Made by a program: the position numbers and the translations under genes. The notes below the pieces were generated by a model. That model was given only the letters and a program-made list of their open reading frames with translations, had not been told where the DNA came from and ran no database searches. From positions 1-41,266 of the forward strand of contig JAPOYU010000007.1 in the NCBI GenBank assembly GCA_026706395.1: a DNA stretch of 41,266 nt. Direction: 5' to 3'. Source of the stretch: Chloroflexota bacterium. GTDB taxonomy: Bacteria > Chloroflexota > Anaerolineae > Aggregatilineales > Phototrophicaceae. Positions 1 to 7,740 of this stretch are shown here, piece by piece (the stretch's first letter is position 1; each line of letters starts with the position of its first letter).

Positions 1-68
1 GGACGCGGGCTGGAATCAAACGCCAGGCCGCCAATACCGGACAAGCCTTGTAGGGGCGACAAAGTGGG

Positions 69-98
69 TCGACCAGACGAACGCGCGCAGACTATAAT
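69..98 (+). promoter_or_regulatory. Putative sigma70-type promoter of the first gene
   Basis: A perfect -10 box TATAAT lies at 93-98. A 4/6 match to the -35 box (TCGACC, 69-74) precedes it by 18 bases. Transcription would start near 105, leaving about 29 bases before the preferred start at 134. Sequence match only. Confidence 0.45.
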
Positions 99-133
99 CG
101 CGCGCATAGGGAATGCGCTCAGGGACTTTGACT

Positions 134-529
134 ATGCCCTTTCGATTTGAATGGCGCGGCCAGACCAAGCGCGCCATGTGCTACATCGCCGATGGCGACT
201 GGAATTGGAAGGACTACCACCATGCCGTCCGCGCTTCAGCGTTCACGCTCATGTCAGCCGAGGGGCCGGTTGACAGCGTGATTGACTTGCGCGGCGGGGG
301 GCGTTCAGGCTTGCCGGCCGGGGCGGCCGCTCATCTGCGCAGTTTCGGACGGAAGACACAAGCGCGGCTGACAGGCCGGGCAGCTGTCATTGGCATGGCG
401 GATGTCGACGTGGAAGGCCTGCGCAATGGCAAGTTGGCGACGGCCGATGGTTTCGTCCAATTCGTCGGAAGTGAAACTGAGCTGGAGACTCTGCTGTCTG
501 AGTGGGCGGCAAACCCGCCGCGCAACTAG
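134..529 (+). CDS. Small conserved-type protein of unknown function
   Basis: A 131-residue soluble protein that I do not recognise with certainty. It opens with a short beta-type segment (MPFRFEWRG), has an aromatic stretch (DGDWNWKDYHHA, about residues 20-31), then a hydrophobic strand and helix pattern (VDSVIDLRGG, later LTGRAAVIGMADVD). The order and length resemble small STAS/SpoIIAA-like single-domain proteins, but no diagnostic motif is present. An upstream in-frame ATG at 113 would add seven residues. The ATG at 134 is preferred because the protein then begins with the strand-like segment and leaves room for a leader after the TATAAT at 93-98. Its stop overlaps the stop of the facing MFS gene by four bases. 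No function is assigned. Confidence 0.6.
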   Translation: MPFRFEWRGQTKRAMCYIADGDWNWKDYHHAVRASAFTLMSAEGPVDSVIDLRGGGRSGLPAGAAAHLRSFGRKTQARLTGRAAVIGMADVDVEGLRNGKLATADGFVQFVGSETELETLLSEWAANPPRN

Positions 530-1728
530 AGATCTTCGTGCCGAACTGCTGGAGCGGCGGGCAAAGTCGCGATTAGCGGCAGCGAGAGCAGGGATATCAG
601 CGCGGCCGCGATAAAGGCCGATTGCAAGCCCAATGCATCGCCCAAGGCGCCGACCATCAGCACATTGAGAGCGCGAATGCCGAAGGCGAAGAGCATGAAC
701 ATGCCGTTGGCGGTGGCGCGGCTGTCCGGCAGTTGATCTTGCACCAGCGCCAGGAAGACCGGTGACACCGAAAGCGCCGTCAATCCCAAGAGGATGAGCA
801 AGGGGATGAGCAGGGCGCCTTCAACGTGGACAAAGATCAGCATGAGCAGCGCCGAGCCGATCGCCGCGCCGGCCACCATTTTCCGCCGTCCGATACGATC
901 GCTGAGGGTCCCGCCCATAAGCGCGCCGCCGACGCCGGAAAACTCGTAGAGCGCCAGGGCGCCGGTCGCCAGCGTCAGTTCGTAACTGCGCACATCCACC
1001 AGGTAGACAACCATGAAGATGCCCAGGCTGCTCACCGCCATGTTGCGCAGGAGCATGACGCCGAAGAGCGGCACGAAGACCCGCGCGAATCGCCGCAGCA
1101 TCAGCTTGCCCTTGCTCTTGCGCGGCCCGCGCTTGGCGGAGACATCCCGCAGCCGCCAGAAGAGTATCGCGCTCGCCAGCCAACCGAAGAACATCAAGCG
1201 CCACAAACCCTGCATGCCCCATTCCGCCACGCCAAAGCCCACCAGCAGCGGGCCGACCGAACGGGCCAATTCGCCCGAAGCCATGAAAAAGCTCATGCCG
1301 CGCCCGACCTTGTCGCCGGAAACATGGGCGATCATTGCCGGCGCGGGCGCATGAAAAGCCATGATGTTCACGCCGACGCAAAATAGCAGCAGCGCCGCCG
1401 TGCCATAGGTCGGCATGAAGCCGATGAGCGTCGCCAATGTCGCTGTGATCGCCGGCGCGAATATGACCAGATAGCGCACCGAGAAGCGATCAGCGAGATA
1501 GCCGATTAACGGCCCCAATAGCGAAGGCGACTGCATGAATACCGGCAGGGAACCCGCCATCAGCAGCGTGAGACCCAGTTTGTCAATCAGCAGGGGCAGC
1601 AGCGGGGCGATGAAGGCGGAATAGATATCGTGTACGAAGTGCCCGCCGCAGATGAGCAGAATGCGGCCGTATTGGAAAGGGGCGGCGCGCTCGGCCTCGC
1701 TCGGTATTTCGGTTGCCGCAGTCGTCAT
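526..1728 (-). CDS. MFS transporter, fosmidomycin-resistance (Fsr)-like
   Basis: A 400-residue polytopic membrane protein of the major facilitator superfamily, probably a proton-driven exporter of a small molecule. About 12 hydrophobic segments run through the protein. The first carries the motif HFVHDIYSAFIAPLLPLL, typical of the Fsr branch of MFS drug exporters. Further cues are loop motifs DRFSVRY after the second helix and SDRIGRRK in the second half, the usual MFS loop 2-3 and 8-9 signatures. The start at 1728 is chosen because a good promoter (1763-1790) lies just upstream. An in-frame extension to 1968 would be read through a dispersed repeat and has no transporter-like sequence. The substrate cannot be told from sequence. 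The gene is monocistronic and convergent with the small gene at 134-529. Confidence 0.85.
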   Translation of the reverse strand: MTTAATEIPSEAERAAPFQYGRILLICGGHFVHDIYSAFIAPLLPLLIDKLGLTLLMAGSLPVFMQSPSLLGPLIGYLADRFSVRYLVIFAPAITATLATLIGFMPTYGTAALLLFCVGVNIMAFHAPAPAMIAHVSGDKVGRGMSFFMASGELARSVGPLLVGFGVAEWGMQGLWRLMFFGWLASAILFWRLRDVSAKRGPRKSKGKLMLRRFARVFVPLFGVMLLRNMAVSSLGIFMVVYLVDVRSYELTLATGALALYEFSGVGGALMGGTLSDRIGRRKMVAGAAIGSALLMLIFVHVEGALLIPLLILLGLTALSVSPVFLALVQDQLPDSRATANGMFMLFAFGIRALNVLMVGALGDALGLQSAFIAAALISLLSLPLIATLPAAPAVRHEDL

Positions 1729-1762
1729 GTGTCCCAGAGCCTTTGTCCGTTGATAGCAGCGG

Positions 1763-1790
1763 ATTATAGCGCAGTTCATAAGCTTGCCAA
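1763..1790 (-). promoter_or_regulatory. Promoter of the MFS transporter gene
   Basis: On the minus strand a perfect -10 TATAAT (complement of 1763-1768) is preceded by TTGGCA (complement of 1785-1790, 5/6 match to TTGACA) with a 16-base spacer. Transcription would start near 1756, 28 bases before the ATG at 1728. This fixes the short start of the MFS gene. Confidence 0.6.
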
Positions 1791-1855
1791 TTATTCGACT
1801 CATGGGAAGTTGTGGAAATCGTGGATATGGACCCAACGCGAGTTCAATATGGGGA

Positions 1856-1950
1856 TTCACCACAGAGGGCGCGTAGACACGGTCCGCCGGCACAGAGCGT
1901 ACAGAAAAGTTAAGAAAATGACTTTGTGCCCTTTGTGTCTTTGTGGTGAA
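1856..1950. repeat. Short element with TTCACCACA terminal inverted repeats
   Basis: The gap between the MFS gene and metH (1729-2016) contains an element that begins TTCACCACAGAGG at 1856 and ends CTTTGTGGTGAA at 1950. The nine terminal bases are perfect inverted repeats. Between them lie further imperfect CACAGAG / CTTTGTG pairs, so much of the element can fold on itself. Similar CACAGAG/CTCTGTG-rich blocks occur in this window at 14918-14958, 16011-16050 and 21437-21459, always at gene ends. It looks like a dispersed palindromic (REP/MITE-like) repeat with no coding capacity. Confidence 0.55.
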
Positions 1951-2012
1951 GTTAGGTTTTAAGTCCACAGGCTATCGAAGCCGCCACCGTGTGAAATCCC
2001 GGCCACCTCTGC

Positions 2013-2018
2013 TATCAT
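2013..2018 (+). promoter_or_regulatory. Possible -10 box at the very start of metH
   Basis: TATCAT (4/6 match to TATAAT) sits at 2013-2018 and overlaps the first in-frame ATG (2017). If it works as a -10 element, transcription would begin at about 2025 and the mRNA would be nearly leaderless from the second ATG (2026). No Shine-Dalgarno sequence is visible upstream and no clear -35 is present, so this is weak. Confidence 0.25.
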
Positions 2019-5000
2019 GCGCGCCATGAGCAAAGCAACGCCACCATTCACCAACCGCCGCTACCTCGATGCCATCGATGATCATGTCGTCATCTTCGAC
2101 GGCGCGATGGGCACCAGCATCCAGTCCTACGAGCTTACGCCCGAAGACTTCGGCGGCGAGCCATACCAGGACTGCATTGATTATCTCGTCATCACTCGTC
2201 CCGATGTCATCCGCGAAATCCATGAGTCCTTCCTGCGCGTTGGCGCGGAAGCGATAGAGACCAATACCTTCCGCAGCAACCGGCGCACGCTGGACGAACA
2301 CGGTTTGGGCGAGCGCACAATAGAAATCAACCGCGCCGCCGCCGAAATCGCGCGGGCCGCTTGTGATGACATCGAAGCCGAAAGCGGTATACTGCGTTTC
2401 GTCGCCGGGAGCATGGGTCCCAGCGGCATGCTGCCCTCCGGCGATGACCCCGACCTCAGTGATATCACCTTTGACGAGCTTGCCGATTTGTTCGGCGAGC
2501 AGGCGCGGGGCTTGGTCGAGGGTGGGGCGGATATGCTCCTGCTGGAGACCAGCCAGGACATCCTCGAGGTCAAGGCGGCTGTCTACGGCGTCAACCGCTA
2601 TTTCGCCGAAAGCGGAGGGCGCATCCCGCTGCAAGTGCAGATCACGCTCGACGTGGGCGGACGGATGCTCTTCGGCACCGATATCACCGGCGCGGTGGCG
2701 ACGCTGTCGGCGCTGTCGATCGATGTGCTGGGCATGAATTGCTCGACCGGTCCCGAGTATATGCGACTGCCGATTCAGTATTTGATTGAGCGCTCGCCCT
2801 TTCCCATCAGCGTCTTGCCCAACGCCGGCTTGCCCATCAATGTCGATGGCGAGGCGGTGTATCCAATGTTGCCCGTTCCCTTCAGCGAGATGGTGGCGGA
2901 GTTCGCGCGCTGGGGCGTCAATGCCGTCGGCGGCTGCTGTGGCACGACGCCCGAGCATATCGCCTTGCTCTACGAGCGCGTGCATGGAGTGAGCTACGAC
3001 GAGACGCTTCACAGGCGTAGCGGGCGACGAGCGCCGACCGAACGCGACATGATTTTGGAACCGCGCGCTTCCAGCGGCATGACCGCCGCGCGCATGATTC
3101 AAGACCCCGGTCCAACGCTGATCGGCGAGCGCGTCAACAGCCAGGGCAGCCGCAAGGTCAAGCGCCTGCTGCTGGAAGAGGACTACGAGGGCATCGTCGA
3201 GATAGCGGTCGGGCAGGTCAATCGCGGCGCGCATATGCTCGATGTCTGCGTCGCCCTCACCGAGCGCGATGACGAGAAAGCGCAGATGGAGAAGCTGGTC
3301 AAGAAGCTGTCCATGGCGGTGGAAGCCCCGCTGATCATTGATACCACCGAAGCCGATGTGGCCGAAGCGGCGCTGGCGCTCTACCCCGGCCGCGGCATCA
3401 TCAATGGCAACAACCTGGAAAACGGCCGCGAGCGCATAGACGCCATTCTGCCCATCGCTGTAAAGCATGGCGCTGCCGTTCTGTCGATGACGATCGACGA
3501 AGAGGGCATGGCGCACAGTCGCGGCAAAAAGCTCGAAATCGCCCGGCGCATCAGCGATATCGCCGTCAATGAATATGGACTGACGACGGAGGACCTCGTC
3601 TTCGATACGCTGACTTTCCCGCTGACCACCGGGCAGGAGGAGCTGCGCAACGACGCCGTTGAGACGCTGGAAGGCATCCGCCTCATCAAGGAGCAGATAC
3701 CCGGCGTGATGACCGCGCTGGGCATCAGCAATGTCAGCTTTGGCGTGGGAGCGGCGGCCCGCGGCGTGCTCAACAGCGTCTTCCTGTATCATGCGGTCAA
3801 AGCCGGCCTGGACATGGCGATCGTTAATCCAGCCCATATCACGCCCTATTTCGAGATTCCCGATGAGCAGCGGGCAGTCGCGGAAGACCTCATCTTCAAC
3901 AGCGATGCCGATGCCCTGCCGCGTTTCATCCAGTACTTTGAAGAGAACGAAGTGCAGATCGCCGGCGCGGAAGAGATCGATCCTACCGCTGATATGACAA
4001 GCGAGGGGGCGCTGCATTGGCAGATCGTGCATCGCAAGAAGGAAGGCGTCGAGGCGCTGATTGACGACATCCTGACGCGCATGGATGCCGTCGGCGCGCT
4101 GAATACCGTTCTGTTGCCGGCGATGAAAGAGGTGGGCGATAAATTTGGCGCTGGCGAGCTCATCTTGCCTTTCGTGCTGCAATCGGCCGAGGTGATGAAG
4201 AAGTCGGTCGCTTACCTTGAGCAGTTCATGGACAAAGTCGAAGGCGCGAGCAAAGGCATCGTCGTGCTGGCGACCGTCTATGGCGATGTGCACGATATCG
4301 GCAAGAATCTGGTCAAGACCATCCTCAGCAACAACGGCTACACTGTGCATGACCTGGGCAAGCAGGTGCCCGCCAATACCATCATCGACAAGGCCTTGGA
4401 ACTAGAAGCGGATGCCATCGGTTTGTCGGCGCTGCTGGTCAGCACATCCAAGCAGATGCCGCTGATCGTCAATGAGCTGGCGCGTCGCGGCCTGGATATC
4501 CCGGTGCTGGTGGGCGGCGCGGCCATCAACCGGCGCTTCGGCCGGCGCATCCTCTTCCTGCAAGATTCGGGTGAGCCCTACATGGCCGGCGTCTTCTATT
4601 GCAAGGACGCTTTCGAAGGCTTGGCCGCCGTCGAACAACTGCTGGACGCCGAGCGTCACGAACAATTCCTCGACGATGTCTTCGCCGAAGCCTATGCCGA
4701 GGTCGATCGCGCGCCTCGCCGGCGTCGGGCTCGCCGTGGCGGCGTCCGCAAGACCGTCCGCGATGCGCCCGATATCCCGACCCCGCCTTTCTGGGGCGCT
4801 CGCGTCGTGCGCTCCATGCCGCTGGAGATCGTCCTGCAGCACCTGCACAAGCCGGAACTCTTCCGCCTCTCCTGGGGCGCGAAGAATACCCAAGGCGTCG
4901 AATGGGAGCGGCTCTCAGCCGAGTTTGAAGCGCGCCTGCTGCGCATGTCCAAAGACGCGGCACGCCATGCCACGCTCCAGCCCCAAGCCGTCTACGCCTA

Positions 5001-5574
5001 TCTGCCCGTCAACAGCGAGGGCGATGATCTGCTCGTCTGGGATGCCGAGCGCTATGCCGTGTCCGGCGAAACGGTCGAAGCCGCACGCTTCAGCTTCCCG
5101 CGACAGCCCGATGGCGAGACTCTCTGCATCAGCGACTATTTCGCCGCGATAGATAGCGGCAGCGTCGATGTCATGGTCTTGCAGGCGGTGACGGTCGGGC
5201 ATGAAGCCACCGACGAAGTCGAGCGCCTGCAAGCGGCGAACGAATACAGCGAAGCCTACTTCTTCCACGGTCTCGCCGTTCAAGCGGCTGAAGCGACCGC
5301 CAATTACCTCACCCACATCGTGGAGGGGCAATTGGGCATCGCGGCCGGGCGGGGCAAGCGCTACAGCTGGGGTTATCCCGCCTGCCCGGAATTGGCCGAT
5401 CACGACATCGTCCTGCGCCTGCTGCCCCAACTGGAGAGCGAGCTGGGCATGTCCCTGACCGAGTCCTGGCAGTGGCTGCCCGAGCAGAGCACCGCGGCGC
5501 TCTTCACGCACCATCCGGACGCCAAATACTACAGCGTCGGCAATCTGGATAGGGCGGGGCAGATACTTGGCTAG
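2017..5574 (+). CDS. metH: Cobalamin-dependent methionine synthase
   Basis: Makes methionine by moving the methyl group of 5-methyltetrahydrofolate to homocysteine via cob(I)alamin, in the cytoplasm. All four modules are present in 1185 residues. The homocysteine/zinc domain (about 20-330) has the zinc motif GGCCGT near residue 305. The pterin-binding domain starts at LIGERVNSQGSRK (about 370). The cobalamin domain holds DVHDIGKN (His759 would be the axial cobalt ligand) and VLVGGAAINRRF. The C-terminal reactivation domain binds S-adenosylmethionine and has YSWGYPACPELAD and HHPDAKYYSVG. The enzyme is therefore complete and should be self-reactivating with a reductase partner. Start choice is between ATG 2017 and ATG 2026. 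Neither has a Shine-Dalgarno sequence, so the true start may be 2026. It stands alone on this strand, with no met neighbour or visible cobalamin riboswitch upstream. Confidence 0.97.
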   Translation: MRAMSKATPPFTNRRYLDAIDDHVVIFDGAMGTSIQSYELTPEDFGGEPYQDCIDYLVITRPDVIREIHESFLRVGAEAIETNTFRSNRRTLDEHGLGERTIEINRAAAEIARAACDDIEAESGILRFVAGSMGPSGMLPSGDDPDLSDITFDELADLFGEQARGLVEGGADMLLLETSQDILEVKAAVYGVNRYFAESGGRIPLQVQITLDVGGRMLFGTDITGAVATLSALSIDVLGMNCSTGPEYMRLPIQYLIERSPFPISVLPNAGLPINVDGEAVYPMLPVPFSEMVAEFARWGVNAVGGCCGTTPEHIALLYERVHGVSYDETLHRRSGRRAPTERDMILEPRASSGMTAARMIQDPGPTLIGERVNSQGSRKVKRLLLEEDYEGIVEIAVGQVNRGAHMLDVCVALTERDDEKAQMEKLVKKLSMAVEAPLIIDTTEADVAEAALALYPGRGIINGNNLENGRERIDAILPIAVKHGAAVLSMTIDEEGMAHSRGKKLEIARRISDIAVNEYGLTTEDLVFDTLTFPLTTGQEELRNDAVETLEGIRLIKEQIPGVMTALGISNVSFGVGAAARGVLNSVFLYHAVKAGLDMAIVNPAHITPYFEIPDEQRAVAEDLIFNSDADALPRFIQYFEENEVQIAGAEEIDPTADMTSEGALHWQIVHRKKEGVEALIDDILTRMDAVGALNTVLLPAMKEVGDKFGAGELILPFVLQSAEVMKKSVAYLEQFMDKVEGASKGIVVLATVYGDVHDIGKNLVKTILSNNGYTVHDLGKQVPANTIIDKALELEADAIGLSALLVSTSKQMPLIVNELARRGLDIPVLVGGAAINRRFGRRILFLQDSGEPYMAGVFYCKDAFEGLAAVEQLLDAERHEQFLDDVFAEAYAEVDRAPRRRRARRGGVRKTVRDAPDIPTPPFWGARVVRSMPLEIVLQHLHKPELFRLSWGAKNTQGVEWERLSAEFEARLLRMSKDAARHATLQPQAVYAYLPVNSEGDDLLVWDAERYAVSGETVEAARFSFPRQPDGETLCISDYFAAIDSGSVDVMVLQAVTVGHEATDEVERLQAANEYSEAYFFHGLAVQAAEATANYLTHIVEGQLGIAAGRGKRYSWGYPACPELADHDIVLRLLPQLESELGMSLTESWQWLPEQSTAALFTHHPDAKYYSVGNLDRAGQILG

Positions 5575-5610
5575 ATCACTGGCTTGCGACTTTTGGCCAG
5601 CAAATCGCGT

Positions 5611-5616
5611 TATACT
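5611..5616 (+). promoter_or_regulatory. Possible -10 box of the small membrane protein gene
   Basis: TATACT (5/6 match) at 5611-5616 lies 40 bases upstream of the ATG at 5656, in the short gap after metH. No convincing -35 is seen at 16-18 bases. The Shine-Dalgarno sequence AGGAG follows at 5642-5646. Confidence 0.35.
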
Positions 5617-5655
5617 AGCGTGACTCCTTGAAGCAACTGTCAGGAGAACAGAACC

Positions 5656-5979
5656 ATGACCTACACACTCAAACGCATCGGTTTTATGTCCGCCGTGAAA
5701 ATCGCCGCGATAATCTCAGCCGCCGCCGCTGTCATCCCCATCGCCCTCCTGCTGCTGCTCAATCACTTCCTCAAGTTCTGGGATGTCATCATCCCGCCCG
5801 ATGTGCTCGGTCCCATGCTGGCGCAGACTGCCTTGATCGCAGCCGTCGCCGGCGGCGTCTCGACCGCGCTGACTGTCTCGCTCTACAACGTCTGCGCGCC
5901 CCTCTTCGGCGGCATCACGCTGGAGCTCAAAGCGCAATATCCGCCGCGCAAGCAGAAGGAAGATGTCGACATCGACTGA
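5656..5979 (+). CDS. Small two-helix membrane protein, DUF3566-like
   Basis: A 107-residue inner-membrane protein. A basic N-terminus (MTYTLKRIGFMSAVKI) leads into a first membrane helix (about 14-36). A short exposed loop follows (KFWDVIIPPDVLGPM), then a second helix (about 57-80) that ends in LYNVCAPLFGGITLEL and a charged tail. This pattern of short N-terminal strand, helix, loop, helix, then LYN...GG is that of the DUF3566 family, best known as a small membrane protein beside gyrA in Actinobacteria. Its function is not known. The start is supported by AGGAG nine bases upstream of the ATG. It follows metH by 81 bases and probably has its own promoter. The family assignment rests on motif recall and should be searched. 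Confidence 0.65.
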   Translation: MTYTLKRIGFMSAVKIAAIISAAAAVIPIALLLLLNHFLKFWDVIIPPDVLGPMLAQTALIAAVAGGVSTALTVSLYNVCAPLFGGITLELKAQYPPRKQKEDVDID

Positions 5980-6001
5980 CGTGGATTCTGCTTCCGCAAG
6001 C

Positions 6002-6030
6002 TTGACAATCCCGCCGAATCCATTCATCAT
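6002..6030 (+). promoter_or_regulatory. Putative promoter of the PhyH-sulfatase locus
   Basis: A perfect -35 TTGACA at 6002-6007 is followed after 17 bases by CATCAT (4/6 match to TATAAT) at 6025-6030. Transcription would start near 6037, leaving a leader of about 70 bases before the first dioxygenase start at 6109. Confidence 0.45.
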
Positions 6031-6108
6031 ATCGCCTACAACTTAGTCTGATCCCCGCCGCATACTTGCACGACGACATTCCCGGCGCAAATTCAAGTGA
6101 GGCTGAAA

Positions 6109-6894
6109 ATGACCACCGCTTTACGACAAGAATACGATGAAAAAGGCTACGTCATCGTCCGCAACGCCATTGATGCCGACCTGGCTCGCGAAACCGCCGA
6201 GCACGTCCACTGGCTCGCGGAACGCAATCCCGGCGTACGCCCCGAGAAATTCGGCCATGGCATGCTCGTGTCCGACCCCTTCATGCACCGTCTGGTCGGC
6301 GACGATCGTCTGGTCGATATCGTTGAACAATTCATCGGCTCAAATGCCGCTATGTGGGCGGCGCATTATATCGCCAAACCACCAAAGCACGGCCAGAAAG
6401 TCCTTTGGCACCAGGACGGCAGCTACTGGCCCCTGGAGCCTATGGAAGTGACGACGATTTGGCTGGCCGCCACCGCCTCCACACGCGCGAATGGCTGCCT
6501 GCGCGTCTTGCCCGGCACACAGAACAACAAGCTGCTTTCGCGCGCCGAACTGCAGGAAGTTCCCGATGGCAAGAATGTGCTCTCCTCCGGCATCCACCCA
6601 TCACAGATCGATGACAGTCACGTTATCGACCTTGAACTGCAGCCGGGCGATGTCTCGCTGCACAATCCCAAAATCATTCACGGCTCGGAAGCCAATACAT
6701 CCGATAGCTGGCGCATCGGCTTGACCCTGCGCTACATCCCCACGTCGACTCGCATCAAGCGCGAAGGCGACCGCCCCATCCTCGTCCGCGGCGAGCCGGA
6801 TGAAAGCAACAGCAACATTTACGCCGACAGGCCGGTCTATGATCCGGCAATCCACATGCCTTTCCGCGGCATGGAAAAATGGATGGCGGTCTGA
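6109..6894 (+). CDS. Phytanoyl-CoA dioxygenase (PhyH) family oxygenase, copy 1
   Basis: A 261-residue non-haem iron(II)/2-oxoglutarate-dependent oxygenase of the PhyH family. The double-stranded beta-helix metal site is complete: His101 and Asp103 in WHQDG and the distal His191 in IHGSEAN. Arg202 in WRIGLTLRY is the likely 2-oxoglutarate carboxylate ligand. Bacterial members hydroxylate varied small molecules, so the substrate is unknown. The ATG at 6109 is chosen because GTGAGG lies six bases upstream; a GTG at 6097 would put that site inside the gene. It is followed after 53 bases by a paralog of exactly the same length, then by a sulfatase and a methyltransferase on the same strand. That suggests a shared pathway, perhaps for a sulfated or methylated compound (inference). 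Confidence 0.88.
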   Translation: MTTALRQEYDEKGYVIVRNAIDADLARETAEHVHWLAERNPGVRPEKFGHGMLVSDPFMHRLVGDDRLVDIVEQFIGSNAAMWAAHYIAKPPKHGQKVLWHQDGSYWPLEPMEVTTIWLAATASTRANGCLRVLPGTQNNKLLSRAELQEVPDGKNVLSSGIHPSQIDDSHVIDLELQPGDVSLHNPKIIHGSEANTSDSWRIGLTLRYIPTSTRIKREGDRPILVRGEPDESNSNIYADRPVYDPAIHMPFRGMEKWMAV

Positions 6895-6947
6895 GCCGAG
6901 GTATCCGCGGCGCGGCGGTTAGAAACCTAGATTTTGCGAGGCAAAGT

Positions 6948-7733
6948 ATGACCAGCGATTTGCGAAAACACTATGATGAAAAAGGCTATGTAATCGTCCG
7001 TAACGCCATTGATGCCGACCTCGCCCGCGAATCTGCCGAGCATGTGCATTGGCTTGCCCAGCGAAACCCCGATGTTCGTCCCGAGCGATTTATGCACGAC
7101 ATGCTGGTGACTGATCCCTTCATGCACCGGCTCGTCAGTGATGACCGTCTGGTCGATATTGTCGAGCAATTCCTCGGACCCAATATCGCCATGTGGGCGG
7201 CGCATTATATCGCCAAGCCGCCCAGGCGCGGGCAAAAGGTCTTATGGCATCAGGACGGCTGCCTTTGGCCATTAGAGCCAGTGGAAGTGACGACGATCTG
7301 GCTCGCCGGCACGGAATCCACCCGTGAAAATGGCTGTCTGCGCGTCCTGCCCGGCACGCAAGATATCCATTTGCTTTCGCGTCACGAGCAGATCTCCGCC
7401 CAGGACGGCAAAAATGTGCTCGGCACCACCGTCCACCCATCGCTGATAGACGATGAGGATGTGGTTGATCTCGAATTGCAGCCGGGCGATGTCTCTGTCC
7501 ATAACCCGCGCATCATCCACGGTTCGGATGCTAATGACTCCGCGAAGTGGCGCATCGGCCTGACGCTGCGCTACATCCCGACTTCCACCCGCGTCCTGAG
7601 CGAGCCCAACTGCGCTATCCTCGTGCGCGGTGAACCTGACTCCAGCAACAACAACAATTACGCCGAACGACCGGTCTACGATCCGGACGTCCACATGCCC
7701 TTCCGCGGCATGGATGACTGGATGGCAGGTTAA
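6948..7733 (+). CDS. Phytanoyl-CoA dioxygenase (PhyH) family oxygenase, copy 2
   Basis: A tandem paralog of the preceding gene: 261 residues, aligning without a gap and about 76% identical by my count. The iron ligands His101, Asp103 (WHQDG) and His191 (IHGSDAN) and Arg202 are all kept. Differences cluster in the substrate-facing loop around residues 141-170 and in the C-terminal 213-240 stretch. That fits divergence of substrate rather than decay. The ATG at 6948 follows GCGAGG at 6936-6941; an upstream in-frame ATG inside the end of copy 1 is less likely. The gene ends seven bases before the sulfatase start, so the two are almost certainly co-transcribed. Confidence 0.88.
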   Translation: MTSDLRKHYDEKGYVIVRNAIDADLARESAEHVHWLAQRNPDVRPERFMHDMLVTDPFMHRLVSDDRLVDIVEQFLGPNIAMWAAHYIAKPPRRGQKVLWHQDGCLWPLEPVEVTTIWLAGTESTRENGCLRVLPGTQDIHLLSRHEQISAQDGKNVLGTTVHPSLIDDEDVVDLELQPGDVSVHNPRIIHGSDANDSAKWRIGLTLRYIPTSTRVLSEPNCAILVRGEPDSSNNNNYAERPVYDPDVHMPFRGMDDWMAG

Positions 7734-7740
7734 GCTCTCG

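Noticed and set aside
1729..1968. 80-residue N-terminal extension of the MFS transporter in the same frame
   Set aside because: It is read from the dispersed CACAGAG repeat (giving TTKTQRAQS-like residues). It has no membrane or family features and lies upstream of a good promoter at 1763-1790.
1972..4350. Long open frame (792 codons) antisense to metH
   Set aside because: Shadow of a GC-rich coding gene. The translation is rich in His, Asp, Gln and Ala with no domain, and the sense strand is a clear methionine synthase.
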